A stretch of 64,000 bases of DNA from an uncultured Gemmataceae bacterium (GTDB lineage Bacteria; Planctomycetota; Planctomycetia; Gemmatales; Gemmataceae): positions 1-64,000 of the forward strand of contig CALDUY010000024.1 in the NCBI GenBank assembly GCA_937923405.1, in the 5' to 3' direction. Of the stretch, positions 37,849 to 47,434 are shown one piece after another. The notes under the pieces are model-generated. The model saw nothing but the letters and a program-made list of their open reading frames with translations. It made no database searches and was not told the origin of the DNA. Made by a program: the position numbers and the translations under genes. The first letter of the stretch is position 1, and the number at the start of each line of letters is the position of its first letter.

Positions 37849-39672
37849 TCATCCCGCTAAAGCTGCGGCGTGTTGTTTCAACCGTTGGACCATCGCTGCC
37901 AGACCGTTGCGACGATTCATGCTCAAATGCTGATCAAGTCCCAGTTTTCGGAAGAATCCGTCGATGTCAAATGCCAGAATCTCCTTTGCACGTTGACCTG
38001 AATAGACGTGTTCTAGCAAGGCAATCAAGCCACGCACTAACTCCGCGTCGCTGTCGGCGAGAAACTCTAGGACATCTTTACTACCCGGTTTTTGTCGAGC
38101 AGTCAAATGGACGATGCTCTGACAACCATGCACGCGAGTGCATTCAGTTTTCAGTTCCTCGGGCATTGGCGGAATTTTACTGCCCAATTCAATCAAGTAC
38201 TGATAACGATCTCCCCAATCCTCTAGTAGATCAAAGACATCTAAGATCTCCTGGGCTGCTTCTGTTGGACTGTGCCCCATCGCAGGAGCAAAAGCGAGAT
38301 CGACTCGTGGAGGACAGGTATCGCGTGTAGAGCCACAAAGAACGGCCTCTGCAGGGCAACTCTCTGAGGTCATCGCCAGCGTCCGTGTTCGTTTGGCACC
38401 TTCCTCGACGATTCGTTCCAAAGCATTGGCGAATAAGTCAATCTCGGTGAGAGTGTTGTACATGGCCACCGACATGCGAACAGTACCGCTGATGCCGAGT
38501 CGATCCATCAGCGGTTGGCAACAATGATGGCCAGTCCGGACGGCGATCCCGTGCAAATCAAGCCGAGTGCCAACGTCTAGCGGAGCCAGAACTGGTTCAG
38601 TTACGAGGAACGACAGTACCGCAGCTTTATTAGGAGCCTGCCCGATGAGGCGAATGCCGCGAATCTGTTCGAGTCGTTCGGTAGCATAGCGTAACAGCTG
38701 GTCCTCATGCTCGGCAATCTGAGGCAGCCCGACACTTTGCAGATAATCCACTGCCACGCCCAGACCAATCACACCAGCGATGTTCGGAGTTCCTGCCTCG
38801 AATTTGTTAGGAAGCTCAGCATAAGTGGTACGCTCAAACGTCACTTGCTTAATCATGTCGCCACCACCCTGCCAGGGAGGCATCTCTTGAAGCAAGTCCG
38901 CTTTACCGTACAGCACGCCAACTCCGGTCGGACCATACAGTTTGTGGCCAGATAGCACTAACCAATCGCAATCCATTTCCTGAACATCAATGGCATAGTG
39001 AGAGATCGATTGAGCCGCGTCGATCAACACCTTGGCCCCTCTGGCATGGGCAAGTTCAATAATTCGCTCAACCGGATTGAGCGTGCCCAACGAGTTCGAC
39101 AGATGCACCATGCTCACCAGTCGAGTTCGCGAACTGAGCAGTTTCTCGTACTCGTCAAAGAGCAACTCACCATCGTCACTGATAGGAACGACCTGTAACA
39201 CTGCCCCAGTGGCTTGACAGACCATCTGCCAAGGTACGATGTTGCTGTGATGCTCCATCGTGGAGATGAGGATCTCATCACCGGGTCTCAAAAAGGTACG
39301 CCCCCAACTTTGGGCCACGAGATTGATGCCTTCGGTGGCTCCACGAGTAAAGATGATCTCGCGATGATCGTGAGCGTGAAGGAAACGGCAAATTTTTTCA
39401 CGAGCTTCCTCGAACTCTCGGGTGGCTCGTTCGCTCAGCTGATGCACGGCTCGATGAATGTTTGCGTTATCTTGGGTGTAATAACGCTGAAGAGCATCCA
39501 GCACCACCTTGGGTTTCTGGGTGGTGGCGGCATTATCCAGATAAACCAGCGGTCGACCATGCACCTTTTGCCGAAGAATCGGAAAATCGTCTCGGAGACG
39601 TTGGACGTCGAACGATCGCGACTCTACTGGCGCTGGCATGGAACTAGGCACCGTCTGGCTAATAATGGACAT
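37849..39672 (-). CDS. sufS: SufS-SufE fusion: cysteine desulfurase joined to its sulfur acceptor
   Basis: A 607-residue fusion. Residues about 20-430 are a group II cysteine desulfurase: PLP lysine Lys244 in LSGHKLYGPTG, and active-site Cys384 in RTGHHCCQP. Residues about 465-605 are SufE, with the sulfur-accepting cysteine Cys517 in RVHGCQSIVHL and the segment LEDWGDRYQYLIELG. In most bacteria these are two proteins that form a complex; here sulfur can pass within one chain. A short Cys-containing linker (about 430-460) separates the domains. ATG 39672 lies two bases after the sufD stop codon, so translation is probably coupled. Confidence 0.95.
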   Translation of the reverse strand: MSIISQTVPSSMPAPVESRSFDVQRLRDDFPILRQKVHGRPLVYLDNAATTQKPKVVLDALQRYYTQDNANIHRAVHQLSERATREFEEAREKICRFLHAHDHREIIFTRGATEGINLVAQSWGRTFLRPGDEILISTMEHHSNIVPWQMVCQATGAVLQVVPISDDGELLFDEYEKLLSSRTRLVSMVHLSNSLGTLNPVERIIELAHARGAKVLIDAAQSISHYAIDVQEMDCDWLVLSGHKLYGPTGVGVLYGKADLLQEMPPWQGGGDMIKQVTFERTTYAELPNKFEAGTPNIAGVIGLGVAVDYLQSVGLPQIAEHEDQLLRYATERLEQIRGIRLIGQAPNKAAVLSFLVTEPVLAPLDVGTRLDLHGIAVRTGHHCCQPLMDRLGISGTVRMSVAMYNTLTEIDLFANALERIVEEGAKRTRTLAMTSESCPAEAVLCGSTRDTCPPRVDLAFAPAMGHSPTEAAQEILDVFDLLEDWGDRYQYLIELGSKIPPMPEELKTECTRVHGCQSIVHLTARQKPGSKDVLEFLADSDAELVRGLIALLEHVYSGQRAKEILAFDIDGFFRKLGLDQHLSMNRRNGLAAMVQRLKQHAAALAG

Positions 39673-39674
39673 AG

Positions 39675-40937
39675 TTACTCGCCTTCTTCTAACTTCGGCA
39701 GGTGGTTTGCTTCCAACAAAGTGCGTTCCAATTTTTGGCGTAATGAGGGCACTTGGATGCGACTTACAATATCGTTAGCAAAAGCATATGTCAGCAACGA
39801 TCGTGCCTGATCTGCTCCGATGCCCCGAGATCGCAGGTAAAAGAGTTGTTGCTCATCTAATTGACCAACCGTTGCTCCGTGAGTGCATTTCACGTCGTCC
39901 GCGTAGATTTCCAACTGCGGTTTTGTGTTGATCGTCGCATCATCGGAAAGCAGTAGTGTTTGGTTCGTCTGTTTGGCATCAGTTTTTTGAGCATCGAGTC
40001 GGACGAAGATCTTGCCGTTGAACACGCCGCGAGCCTTGTCGTCCAGAATGCCCTTGTACAGTTCATGACTGGCACAATGCGGCATAGCGTGATCGATGAC
40101 CGTGTGATTGTCCATATGCTGCGTACCACGAGCCAAATATAGACCGTTGACAGTCGCTTCGGCATGGCTGCCAGTGAATTTCACGCGGACCTCGTTGCGG
40201 ACTAGTTCTCCACCCATACCAAAATAATGTGTGGAGAAATTTGACTTGTACGGGGCTACTACCTGCGTTGTGGCAAGGTGGTAGGCATTCGGCGACTCAT
40301 GCTGGATCTTGTAATGATCGACTAATGCTCGTTCTCCGAGAACGATTTCAGTCACGGCATTGGTCAAGTAATGAGTTTGGGGAATGCCGTGGTAATCCTC
40401 GACGAGTGTGAATTGTGCCTCAGTGCCGACAACTATCAAAAGTCGACGATAATACAGAGCGGGAATATCGCTTTGATGCTCGGTTGACCAAACAACAGTG
40501 ATCGGCTCAACCACCGCACCAGGCGGAATGTAGATGAACAAACCGTCGCGCCAGAAGGCAGTGTTCAGAGCAACGAATGGGTGCTGCTTGAAGTCGGCAT
40601 ACTGACCCAGGTGGGACTCAATCAGTTCCGAAAAACGGTTCAGCCCTTCTTTTAGAGACAGCACTTGCACACCGTGAGGCAATGAGCCGCACTCGACGCA
40701 CGGAGATAGTCCGTTGTCGTACCGCATTGGGGTCCGTACAATTGGGCCGACATTCGTGAATTTCCAGTCCTCGTCTCGTTCGCCGGGAAACCCTAGTTCG
40801 CCAAATCGGGCGATGGCAGCCCGGCGGAGCCGCGCGATCGTCGGCAGGTCGTGACCGGGCATGGACTTCTCTAGCTCGGTGAAAGCATCGAGGTGCGTTT
40901 TGGATGTACTGAGTTCCGAGTTGAGAGCAGTTGCCAT
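39675..40937 (-). CDS. sufD: SufD, Fe-S cluster scaffold subunit
   Basis: A 420-residue member of the SufB/SufD family, partner in the SufBC2D scaffold that builds Fe-S clusters. Recognisable are GFPGERDEDWKFTNVGPI near the N-terminus, the beta-helix region ending YKGILDDKARGVFNGKIFV, and the C-terminal DVKCTHGATVGQLDEQQLFYLRSRG. These separate SufD from SufB. The start is ATG 40937, one base after the sufC stop, preceded by a GGGGG run. An upstream start at 41024 would overlap sufC and is rejected. Confidence 0.94.
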   Translation of the reverse strand: MATALNSELSTSKTHLDAFTELEKSMPGHDLPTIARLRRAAIARFGELGFPGERDEDWKFTNVGPIVRTPMRYDNGLSPCVECGSLPHGVQVLSLKEGLNRFSELIESHLGQYADFKQHPFVALNTAFWRDGLFIYIPPGAVVEPITVVWSTEHQSDIPALYYRRLLIVVGTEAQFTLVEDYHGIPQTHYLTNAVTEIVLGERALVDHYKIQHESPNAYHLATTQVVAPYKSNFSTHYFGMGGELVRNEVRVKFTGSHAEATVNGLYLARGTQHMDNHTVIDHAMPHCASHELYKGILDDKARGVFNGKIFVRLDAQKTDAKQTNQTLLLSDDATINTKPQLEIYADDVKCTHGATVGQLDEQQLFYLRSRGIGADQARSLLTYAFANDIVSRIQVPSLRQKLERTLLEANHLPKLEEGE

Positions 40938-40938
40938 G

Positions 40939-41703
40939 CTACACCCCCGCCGGCACGCGGTCTTCGATGCCCAGGCCAGCGTAGCCTTTTTCTTCCAATT
41001 CCAGTGCCAGCTCTTTGCCGCCACTTTTTACGATTCGACCATTCGCCAGAATGTGTACTCGATCTGGCACGATGTACTGCAACAACCGCTGATAGTGGGT
41101 AATGACTAACATCGAACGGTTGGGACCTCGCAAAGCATTCACGCCATCCGCAACGGCCCGTAAAGCATCAATATCGAGTCCAGAATCCGTCTCGTCGAGA
41201 ATCGCAAGTTTGGGATCGAGAACGGCCATGTGGAAGATCTCATTACGTTTCTTTTCGCCGCCGGAAAACCCCTCATTGACCGGTCGCTTCAACAAGTCAT
41301 CTTTAAGTTGAATTAGCTTCATCTTTTCGCGCACGAGTTTGAGAAACGCTCCAGCATCCAGTTCCGATTCGCCACGATGCTTGCGAATAGCATTAACTGC
41401 GGCTCGAAGGAAATAAGTGTTAGTCACTCCAGGAATTTCGACGGGATACTGAAAAGCCAGGAATACGCCTTCACGCGCACGTTCCTCCGGATCCATCTCC
41501 AGTAGATTTTTTCCTTCGTAGAGCACTTCGCCCTCAGTCACTGCATAAGCATCTCGACCAGCGAGTACGCCCGCCAAAGTGGATTTTCCAGATCCATTTG
41601 GCCCCATAATGGCATGCACTTCACCGGAACGAACGGTGAGATCAATTCCGCGCAGAATCTCACGATCTTCGACACTAGCATGAAGGTTTCTAATTTCGAG
41701 CAT
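40939..41703 (-). CDS. sufC: SufC, Fe-S assembly ATPase
   Basis: A 254-residue ABC-type ATPase without membrane partner, which drives the SufBCD scaffold. Walker A is GPNGSGKSTLAG, the signature is GFSGGEKKRNE, Walker B is LAILDETDSGLD (the SufC form), and the H-loop lies in VITHYQRLL. Length and order match SufC. It stands between sufB (236 bp upstream) and sufD (one base downstream). Confidence 0.96.
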   Translation of the reverse strand: MLEIRNLHASVEDREILRGIDLTVRSGEVHAIMGPNGSGKSTLAGVLAGRDAYAVTEGEVLYEGKNLLEMDPEERAREGVFLAFQYPVEIPGVTNTYFLRAAVNAIRKHRGESELDAGAFLKLVREKMKLIQLKDDLLKRPVNEGFSGGEKKRNEIFHMAVLDPKLAILDETDSGLDIDALRAVADGVNALRGPNRSMLVITHYQRLLQYIVPDRVHILANGRIVKSGGKELALELEEKGYAGLGIEDRVPAGV

Positions 41704-41939
41704 GTATCCTTCTCTCTTGTTGAGATTCAGAATTTATTCTGTCAGGTTCAACTGAGGTTGCCTTACCAATCCAATCTAGTTGTCCTGAGAACTAAACTGC
41801 AAATAACATTTAGTTAGCTAACAGATGGAATCAATCATTATTATCAATTGGAATGCTATTGCGTTGAGCATTCTCGCATCACTTCTGGAAGAGTGAGTTG
41901 TTGAGTTCCAATCTGTCAAACTACCTAACACCTTCAATT
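41704..41939 (-). other. Untranslated gap between sufB and sufC with a hairpin
   Basis: 236 A+T-rich bases without a gene, unusual inside an otherwise tight operon. A 7-bp hairpin (GAATGCT 41851-41857 with AGCATTC 41867-41873) may be an attenuator or RNA-processing site. Tuning of sufB relative to sufCDS is possible but not shown. Confidence 0.35.
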
Positions 41940-43391
41940 TCAGCCCACACTTCCTTCCAGACTCACTCCCAATAGTTTTTGTGCCTCAACGGCAAACTCC
42001 ATCGGCAATTCGCGGAAGACCTCTTTGCAGAAGCCATTGACAATCAGGTTCACGGCATCTTCCGTCGAAAGCCCACGTTGCCGGCAATAGAAAATCTGAT
42101 CCTCGCCGATTTTGGACGTGGAAGCTTCGTGTTCGACTTTGGCTGTCGAGTTTTTTACCTCGATATAGGGGAAGGTATGGGCACCGCAGCGATCGCCAAT
42201 TAAGAGAGAATCACACTGGGAATAGTTGCGAGCGTGGTTTGCCCCTTTGTTGATCTTCACTAAGCCGCGATAAGTATTTTGTCCATTTCCAGCTGAGATT
42301 CCCTTGGAAACAATGGTGCTTCGTGTGTTTTTGCCCAGATGAATCATCTTCGTGCCGGTGTCGGCTTGCTGCTTACCCTTGGTCAATGCCACAGAGTAAA
42401 ATTCACCGATGGAATCGTCACCTTGCAGGATACACGAAGGATATTTCCAAGTGATCGCACTACCCGTTTCTACTTGAGTCCAACTGATCTTCGAGGCTCG
42501 CCCTTTGCAAATGCCTCGCTTGGTGACGAAGTTGTAAATGCCGCCTTTGCCCTCCTTGTCGCCAGGATACCAATTTTGGACCGTCGAATATTTGATCTCG
42601 GCACGATCTCCATTGGCAATCAGTTCGACAACGGCTGCATGCAGTTGATTCTCGTCGCGTTGTGGAGCGGTGCAACCTTCGAGATAACTGACATAGGCTC
42701 CCTCTTCAGCGACAATCAGCGTTCGCTCGAACTGTCCGGTACCGGCAGCATTGATACGGAAGTAAGTGGAAAGCTCCATTGGACAGCGCACGCCTTTAGG
42801 GATGTAGCAGAACGACCCGTCGGTGAATACAGCACTATTCAGAGCGGCAAAGTAGTTGTCGGTGTGCGGCACAACACTACCGAGATGTTTGCGAACCAAT
42901 TCCGGATGTTCTCGAACTGCCTCGGAGAAGGCGCAGAAGATAATTCCCTTCTCCGCCAGGGTTTTCTTGAAGGTAGTCGCGACCGAGACACTGTCGAAAA
43001 CAGCATCAACCGCCACTCCGCTCAATCGTTTTTGCTCATCGAGTGGAATCCCCAATTTCTCGAAGGTACGACGAAGCTCAGGATCAACCTCATCCATACT
43101 TGCGAGCTGTTTTTTTTGCTTTGGTGCAGAATAGTAGATAATGTCCTGATAATTAATCGGAGCAAATTGGACATTCGGCCACCAACGCGGCTCTTCTAAG
43201 GTGAGCCAGTGACGATAGGCTTTCAATCGCCAATCGAGGAGCCAATCCGGTTCTTGTTTCTTGGCCGAGATAAGTCGGATGATGTCCTCATTCAGTCCCG
43301 GAGGAACAGAATCCGCCTCGATCGCCGTAACAAACCCATGCTCGTATTCTTTATTGGCGAATTCTTCAATTGTGTTTGTTGAAGTGCTCAT
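41940..43391 (-). CDS. sufB: SufB, Fe-S cluster scaffold subunit
   Basis: A 483-residue core subunit of the SufBC2D complex on which clusters are assembled. Typical SufB segments are [76 protein letters not shown] and the C-terminal [18 protein letters not shown]. The conserved Cys in SQCDSLLIG and the Glu/His residues around [21 protein letters not shown] are kept. The start is ATG 43391; ATG 43403 is four codons further out. It follows the rrf2 regulator by 47 bp. Confidence 0.95.
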   Translation of the reverse strand: MSTSTNTIEEFANKEYEHGFVTAIEADSVPPGLNEDIIRLISAKKQEPDWLLDWRLKAYRHWLTLEEPRWWPNVQFAPINYQDIIYYSAPKQKKQLASMDEVDPELRRTFEKLGIPLDEQKRLSGVAVDAVFDSVSVATTFKKTLAEKGIIFCAFSEAVREHPELVRKHLGSVVPHTDNYFAALNSAVFTDGSFCYIPKGVRCPMELSTYFRINAAGTGQFERTLIVAEEGAYVSYLEGCTAPQRDENQLHAAVVELIANGDRAEIKYSTVQNWYPGDKEGKGGIYNFVTKRGICKGRASKISWTQVETGSAITWKYPSCILQGDDSIGEFYSVALTKGKQQADTGTKMIHLGKNTRSTIVSKGISAGNGQNTYRGLVKINKGANHARNYSQCDSLLIGDRCGAHTFPYIEVKNSTAKVEHEASTSKIGEDQIFYCRQRGLSTEDAVNLIVNGFCKEVFRELPMEFAVEAQKLLGVSLEGSVG

Positions 43392-43438
43392 CGGTTTTCC
43401 CATGTGGAGCAATAAGACTATTAACTATACCGTCCTAG

Positions 43439-43936
43439 TCACGACCGAGATAACGGTGTAAGTTGCAACAGTGGAACCTCGTCGCGGAGCTGCTCTTTTA
43501 ATCGCATAATGACCGGAATATACTGATTTAATAGATCTTCTAGTGTGATTTGGTCCAGCGTATGCCGCAACCAATGCTCGAGCGTTTGCCATAATTCGCG
43601 CAAGGAACAACTGTCGGTGTGAACACAAGGTCCAGTGGTCTCTGGGCCGGCGTGCCGTTCGCAATATCCTGGATCGTCAAACAAAGGTTCGCCCAGGGCG
43701 AGCATGACACTTCCCAGACGAATCTCATTTGCCGGTCGCGCGAGGTGATAGCCGCCAGCACGGCCACGCACGCTTTCAATGAAACCAGCCTGCCGCAACA
43801 CGCCGAGTAATTTACCAACGTAGGGAGTCGAGAGATTTTCAGCCTGGGCGATCTCTGGAATAGTCAGTGACTGACCGGCACGAGCAAGTCGTAGCAGACA
43901 GCGAACGCCGTACTCCTCTTGCGCCGTGATTTTCAT
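43439..43936 (-). CDS. Rrf2-family transcriptional regulator of the suf operon
   Basis: A 165-residue winged-helix regulator. The N-terminal MKITAQEEYGVRCLLRLARA and the GGYHLARPANEIRLGSVM wing are typical. Three cysteines, Cys92, Cys104 and Cys110 (in GYCERH, GPCVH, DSC), are spaced as in IscR/SufR-type [2Fe-2S] sensors. It is the first gene of the suf operon and probably represses it when clusters are plentiful. A near-consensus promoter lies just upstream. It carries a strong AAGGAGAG ribosome-binding site. Confidence 0.92.
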   Translation of the reverse strand: MKITAQEEYGVRCLLRLARAGQSLTIPEIAQAENLSTPYVGKLLGVLRQAGFIESVRGRAGGYHLARPANEIRLGSVMLALGEPLFDDPGYCERHAGPETTGPCVHTDSCSLRELWQTLEHWLRHTLDQITLEDLLNQYIPVIMRLKEQLRDEVPLLQLTPLSRS

Positions 43937-43970
43937 GTACTCTCCTTATCTCTCGATCTGCTTCAGCAGC

Positions 43971-43998
43971 ATTGTAGGAATCTCTACTTTTTTGTCAA
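43971..43998 (-). promoter_or_regulatory. Sigma70-type promoter of the rrf2-suf operon
   Basis: On the minus strand TTGACA (43993-43998) is a perfect -35 box and TACAAT (43971-43976) a near-perfect -10 box, separated by 16 bp. It lies 35 bp upstream of the rrf2 start codon. The A+T-rich flanks are a likely place for the regulator's own operator. Confidence 0.7.
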
Positions 43999-44200
43999 GA
44001 ATCGCAGTGTTAATTTGCATTATAAGTTGACGTAAGGTATTTTCGTAATTCAATTTTGGTACTTCGGAGACTGGATACTCAGTGCTTACCTTCCGAATCC
44101 TTCCCCAATTCTTCACATTGCTTTTACTAGCTGAGTTAGATCTGAACGGATAAGCTGGTAAAAATAAGATACTAGTTTCTCCACTTACGAGCCGCATCTC

Positions 44201-45358
44201 ATGATCCGTACTTTTGCCTTATATGCGTTACTCCTCATCAGCCTGTGTTTCGTTTGTCAGTCGGATTCAATTGCCGAAACACCGAAGAAGGAATCCGACG
44301 AGTTCTTCAACTCGGGTAAAATAATTCATGTTCACATTACGTTGGATAATAAGTCGCTGGACTCCTTACGACGTGAGCCGCGCAAGTATGTAAAAGCCAA
44401 CCTGAAAGTAGGTGACAAGGAATATAAAGACGTCGGGATTCATCTAAAAGGGGCTGCGGGAAGTTCTCGAGGAATCGATGACAAACCAGGCTTGACGATC
44501 AACATGAATAAGTTTGGTGTTGAGCAACGCTTTTACGGCATGGACAAATGGCACCTAGCAAACTCAGTTCAAGATCCCAGCTACGTTTCCGAATTGATTT
44601 GCGGCGAGTTGTTCCGCACCGTGGGAGTGCCAGCTTCTCGTATCAGTCACGCTGTGGTCACGATTAACGGTAAGCGTCGAGGCTTCTACTACCTCAAAGA
44701 GGGCTACGATAAGTACTTCCGCCGACACTGGTTTGAGAATCCAACAGGAAATCTTTACGATGGCGGCTTTTTGCGCGACATCGATCAACCGCTGCAACTC
44801 CTGTCAGGATCAAAGAATGGTGTCAAGAATCATGAGGATCTCAAAGCGCTGCACAAAGCAGCCAACGAACGTGATCACAACGTGCGATTTCAAAAACTAG
44901 AGAAGCTGCTCGATTTGGACAAATTTATTAGCTATCTCTGCATGGAAGTGATTACCTGGGACTGGGATGGTTATCCCATGAACCGAAACAATTACCGGGT
45001 TTATCATGATCCTGTAAAAAATAAGATCATCTTTTTTCCCTCTGGTATGGATCAAATGTTTGGAGATCCCAACGGAACGATTTTTCCTGGAATGCATGGA
45101 GTAGCACGAGCATTGCTAGAGACCAAAGAAGGGCGGAAGCGGTATCTCACGAGGATGGAAGAGATCATGCAGAAGCACTTCAAAGTAGAGGAATTGCACA
45201 AACGTTTGGATGAACTACAAAAGCGGCTCCAACCTGCCTTGGCTGAGGTAGATAGCGGTGCAGGACGCGACTATCCTCATCATATCAATCGACTAAAAAC
45301 CGCTATTCGCGATCGAGCCAAGAGTATTGACAATCAACTCAAACAGGCAAAGAAGTGA
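44201..45358 (+). CDS. Exported CotH-family protein kinase-like protein
   Basis: A 385-residue protein with a signal peptide (FALYALLLISLCFVCQS). The CotH fold is marked by VGIHLKGAAGSSRG, FYGMDKWHLANSVQDPSY, GFYYLKEGYDKYF, TWDWDGYPMNRNNY (the Asp/Asn metal-binding loop) and FFPSGMDQMFG. In Bacillus, CotH phosphorylates spore-coat proteins; planctomycete members are exported and their substrates are unknown. It is divergent from the suf operon. The start is ATG 44201. Confidence 0.88.
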   Translation: MIRTFALYALLLISLCFVCQSDSIAETPKKESDEFFNSGKIIHVHITLDNKSLDSLRREPRKYVKANLKVGDKEYKDVGIHLKGAAGSSRGIDDKPGLTINMNKFGVEQRFYGMDKWHLANSVQDPSYVSELICGELFRTVGVPASRISHAVVTINGKRRGFYYLKEGYDKYFRRHWFENPTGNLYDGGFLRDIDQPLQLLSGSKNGVKNHEDLKALHKAANERDHNVRFQKLEKLLDLDKFISYLCMEVITWDWDGYPMNRNNYRVYHDPVKNKIIFFPSGMDQMFGDPNGTIFPGMHGVARALLETKEGRKRYLTRMEEIMQKHFKVEELHKRLDELQKRLQPALAEVDSGAGRDYPHHINRLKTAIRDRAKSIDNQLKQAKK

Positions 45359-45447
45359 GCGAGTGAATCGCTCTCGACTTCTCGGTGGTTGATCGTTATA
45401 GGCTCTCACTGAAATCAGATCACTGTGGATTCAGGGAGGGCCTCGCG

Positions 45448-46572
45448 ATGAGGAGGTTGCTGTGGTTGCCGTTAGCGGCAGCCTTCGGAATGATAGGTTC
45501 GGCAGCCTGGGTGTCAGCGCAGCAGGCTGAAGAATTTGGCGTGCTGAAAACCACTCCCGCATCTGCTCCGGCTACCACTCGCACCGTGCCTGCTGGGATT
45601 GAACCGATTCATCCCCAATCGGTCAGTAATCCTCGTCCGGTGAATCCCTATCCACTGACAACAGATGCTGGAACGTGGTTGATTTGTGCTACGACCTATC
45701 TGGGACCAGATGGCCAATCATTGTCGCGACAAGTCGTCGAAGAGTTACGTCAAAAGCACAAACTCCCAGCATACATTTTCAATCGTGGGGACGAAGAGCG
45801 TCGTAAGCAAGACGAAGAGTTTCGTGAAATGCAGAAGCGCTATCCTGGCGTACCACTCAAGAAGAAAGTTTATCGCGTTCAGGATCAATATGCGGTGCTT
45901 GTGGGTGGGTTCAAAGATTTTGAAAGTGCCAGTGCCTATCTCCCCAAGTTCAAAAAGCTGCCTCCTCCGACGCTCCACCTGGACAATGGAAAGAGTCCAT
46001 ATGAACTACTGACCTACCAGGAAATCGATCCGGAAACCAAAAAGCCGGTCACTCGCACTGGGCGACTTCATCCTTATGCCAACGCCATGGTGGTGCGAAA
46101 TCCACTGATTCCACACGAAGTCTCCAATAAGCCCAAATGGGATCCGTTTTGGAAAAAACTCAATGAAAACGAGGAATACAGCTTGTTGAAAAACCCCAAA
46201 AAGTACACGTTAGTTGTGAAGGAATACATGGGAGCGAGAACGCTTCAATCAGCTCAGCAGACTCAAGGAAATGCCTTCCTCAACGCGATCGGCCTAGGAG
46301 GAGCCAAAGAGGGGGAAGGACTCGATGCAGCCGCGCAACAAGCTCATGAATTAGCCAAATTTCTGCGCCAACCTGCTCTAGGTTTCACGGCCTGGGTACT
46401 TCATACTCGCTACACCAGTGTCGTGTGCGTCGGTGGGTTCGACAGCCCAGATGATCCCGAATGTCAACGTCTGCAACGCCAACTCTCCAACATCAAGTTC
46501 AACACACAGAATGGTACTGATCCCATCGGTCTACTACCGGTGCCGATTGTTACCGAAGTACCTCGTCCGTAA
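45448..46572 (+). CDS. Exported protein with SPOR-like segment, unknown function
   Basis: 374 residues with a signal peptide (RRLLWLPLAAAFGMIGSAAWVSAQ, cleaved after AQ). A Thr/Pro-rich stretch follows, then a globular part. The sequence YAVLVGGFKDFESASAYLPK resembles a SPOR-type peptidoglycan-binding unit, and a second such unit appears near the C-terminus (VVCVGGFDSPDDPECQRL). The rest matches no family I recognise. ATG 45448 follows GGGAGGG; a start at 45385 lies ahead of the signal peptide and is unlikely. Confidence 0.7.
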   Translation: MRRLLWLPLAAAFGMIGSAAWVSAQQAEEFGVLKTTPASAPATTRTVPAGIEPIHPQSVSNPRPVNPYPLTTDAGTWLICATTYLGPDGQSLSRQVVEELRQKHKLPAYIFNRGDEERRKQDEEFREMQKRYPGVPLKKKVYRVQDQYAVLVGGFKDFESASAYLPKFKKLPPPTLHLDNGKSPYELLTYQEIDPETKKPVTRTGRLHPYANAMVVRNPLIPHEVSNKPKWDPFWKKLNENEEYSLLKNPKKYTLVVKEYMGARTLQSAQQTQGNAFLNAIGLGGAKEGEGLDAAAQQAHELAKFLRQPALGFTAWVLHTRYTSVVCVGGFDSPDDPECQRLQRQLSNIKFNTQNGTDPIGLLPVPIVTEVPRP

Positions 46573-46601
46573 CTGTACGCATCTGAGCAGTAGTTCCTGT
46601 G

Positions 46602-46639
46602 ACGTGCGATTCCCGGTCTAAGTGCCAGGAGTCGCACGT
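46602..46639. terminator. Hairpin terminator
   Basis: ACGTGCGATTCC (46602-46613) pairs with GGAGTCGCACGT (46628-46639) over 12 bp with one G-T pair, loop 14 bases. It lies 30 bp after the SPOR-like gene. No T-run follows directly. Confidence 0.55.
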
Positions 46640-46733
46640 CGTCGTTGTTGATTCAAGTCCCACGACCAATCGATCGGGGATCTCTATAATCACTCCTAAG
46701 CAAGGGAAACCCTGTATTTGATTCGAGGAGTCG

Positions 46734-47321
46734 ATGGACACGCTGCTAATTGTCGTTTACACTCTGCTGGCGGTGGCTGGACTGAAGTTGCTGGTTCTGT
46801 TCATCGCGGGAGGGTTCAGTTTCGCCCGCTTCGGACTTGCCCTACGAACTTACTTTAAGGTGCTAGGTAATGCCGAGTTTGCTGGACGCATTCAATCCCT
46901 TTTATCTGCGGACGGAGCAGATTCGAATAAGTCGAAAAAGCTTTCCGGGGAACCTTTGCGATTGCTGAATCTGCTCCAGCGTGAAGGAAGATTACTGGAT
47001 TTTCTGCTCGAAGACCTATCTGGTGCCAGTGATGAGCAAATCGGTGCGGGAGTACGTGAGATCCATAAGAAATCGCGAGCTATTCTCAAGGAACATCTCA
47101 CACTTGAGCCAGTCATGGCCGGGCAAGAAGAAACAATGGTCGAAGTGCCACCTGGATTCGATCCCTCTGCGATTCGATTGACGGGCAATGTGACTGGCAA
47201 GCCGCCCTTCAAAGGAGTTCTCAAGCATCATGGATGGCGTGTGAAAGCGTACAAATTGCCCGCTCCGGCTTCGGGAGTGGATGAACTGGTCGTCGCTCCA
47301 GCGGAAGTCGAACTTCCCTGA
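46734..47321 (+). CDS. DUF2760 protein, partner of the Hsp70-like gene
   Basis: 195 residues. One N-terminal membrane helix (LLIVVYTLLAVAGLKLLVLF) is followed by a cytoplasmic helical part (LLNLLQREGRLLDFLLEDLS). The beta-rich C-terminus ends VELP. The motif RLLDFL.EDLSGASDEQIGAGVR and the GKPPFKGVLKHHGWR segment identify DUF2760. Family members are usually found beside Hsp70-like genes, as here, with 113 bp between. It is probably a membrane-tethered partner of that chaperone. The function is unknown. Confidence 0.82.
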   Translation: MDTLLIVVYTLLAVAGLKLLVLFIAGGFSFARFGLALRTYFKVLGNAEFAGRIQSLLSADGADSNKSKKLSGEPLRLLNLLQREGRLLDFLLEDLSGASDEQIGAGVREIHKKSRAILKEHLTLEPVMAGQEETMVEVPPGFDPSAIRLTGNVTGKPPFKGVLKHHGWRVKAYKLPAPASGVDELVVAPAEVELP

Positions 47322-47434
47322 CTGGTTATTGGGTATCGAACTCTGATTAGAAAAATCGAGTTGCTAGATCCCAAGTCTCGATCATAGTACAACGGTTGAA
47401 CCGGCTCCTGGTTTGTGTTCGCAGAGGTTACGTT

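Noticed and set aside
43946..44197. Minus-strand 83-codon frame between rrf2 and the CotH gene
   Set aside because: It covers the suf promoter, has no ribosome-binding site and reads as A+T-rich intergenic sequence.
44201..45358. Assigning the CotH-like protein to spore-coat function
   Set aside because: Planctomycetes do not form Bacillus-type spores. Only the fold, not the biological role, carries over.
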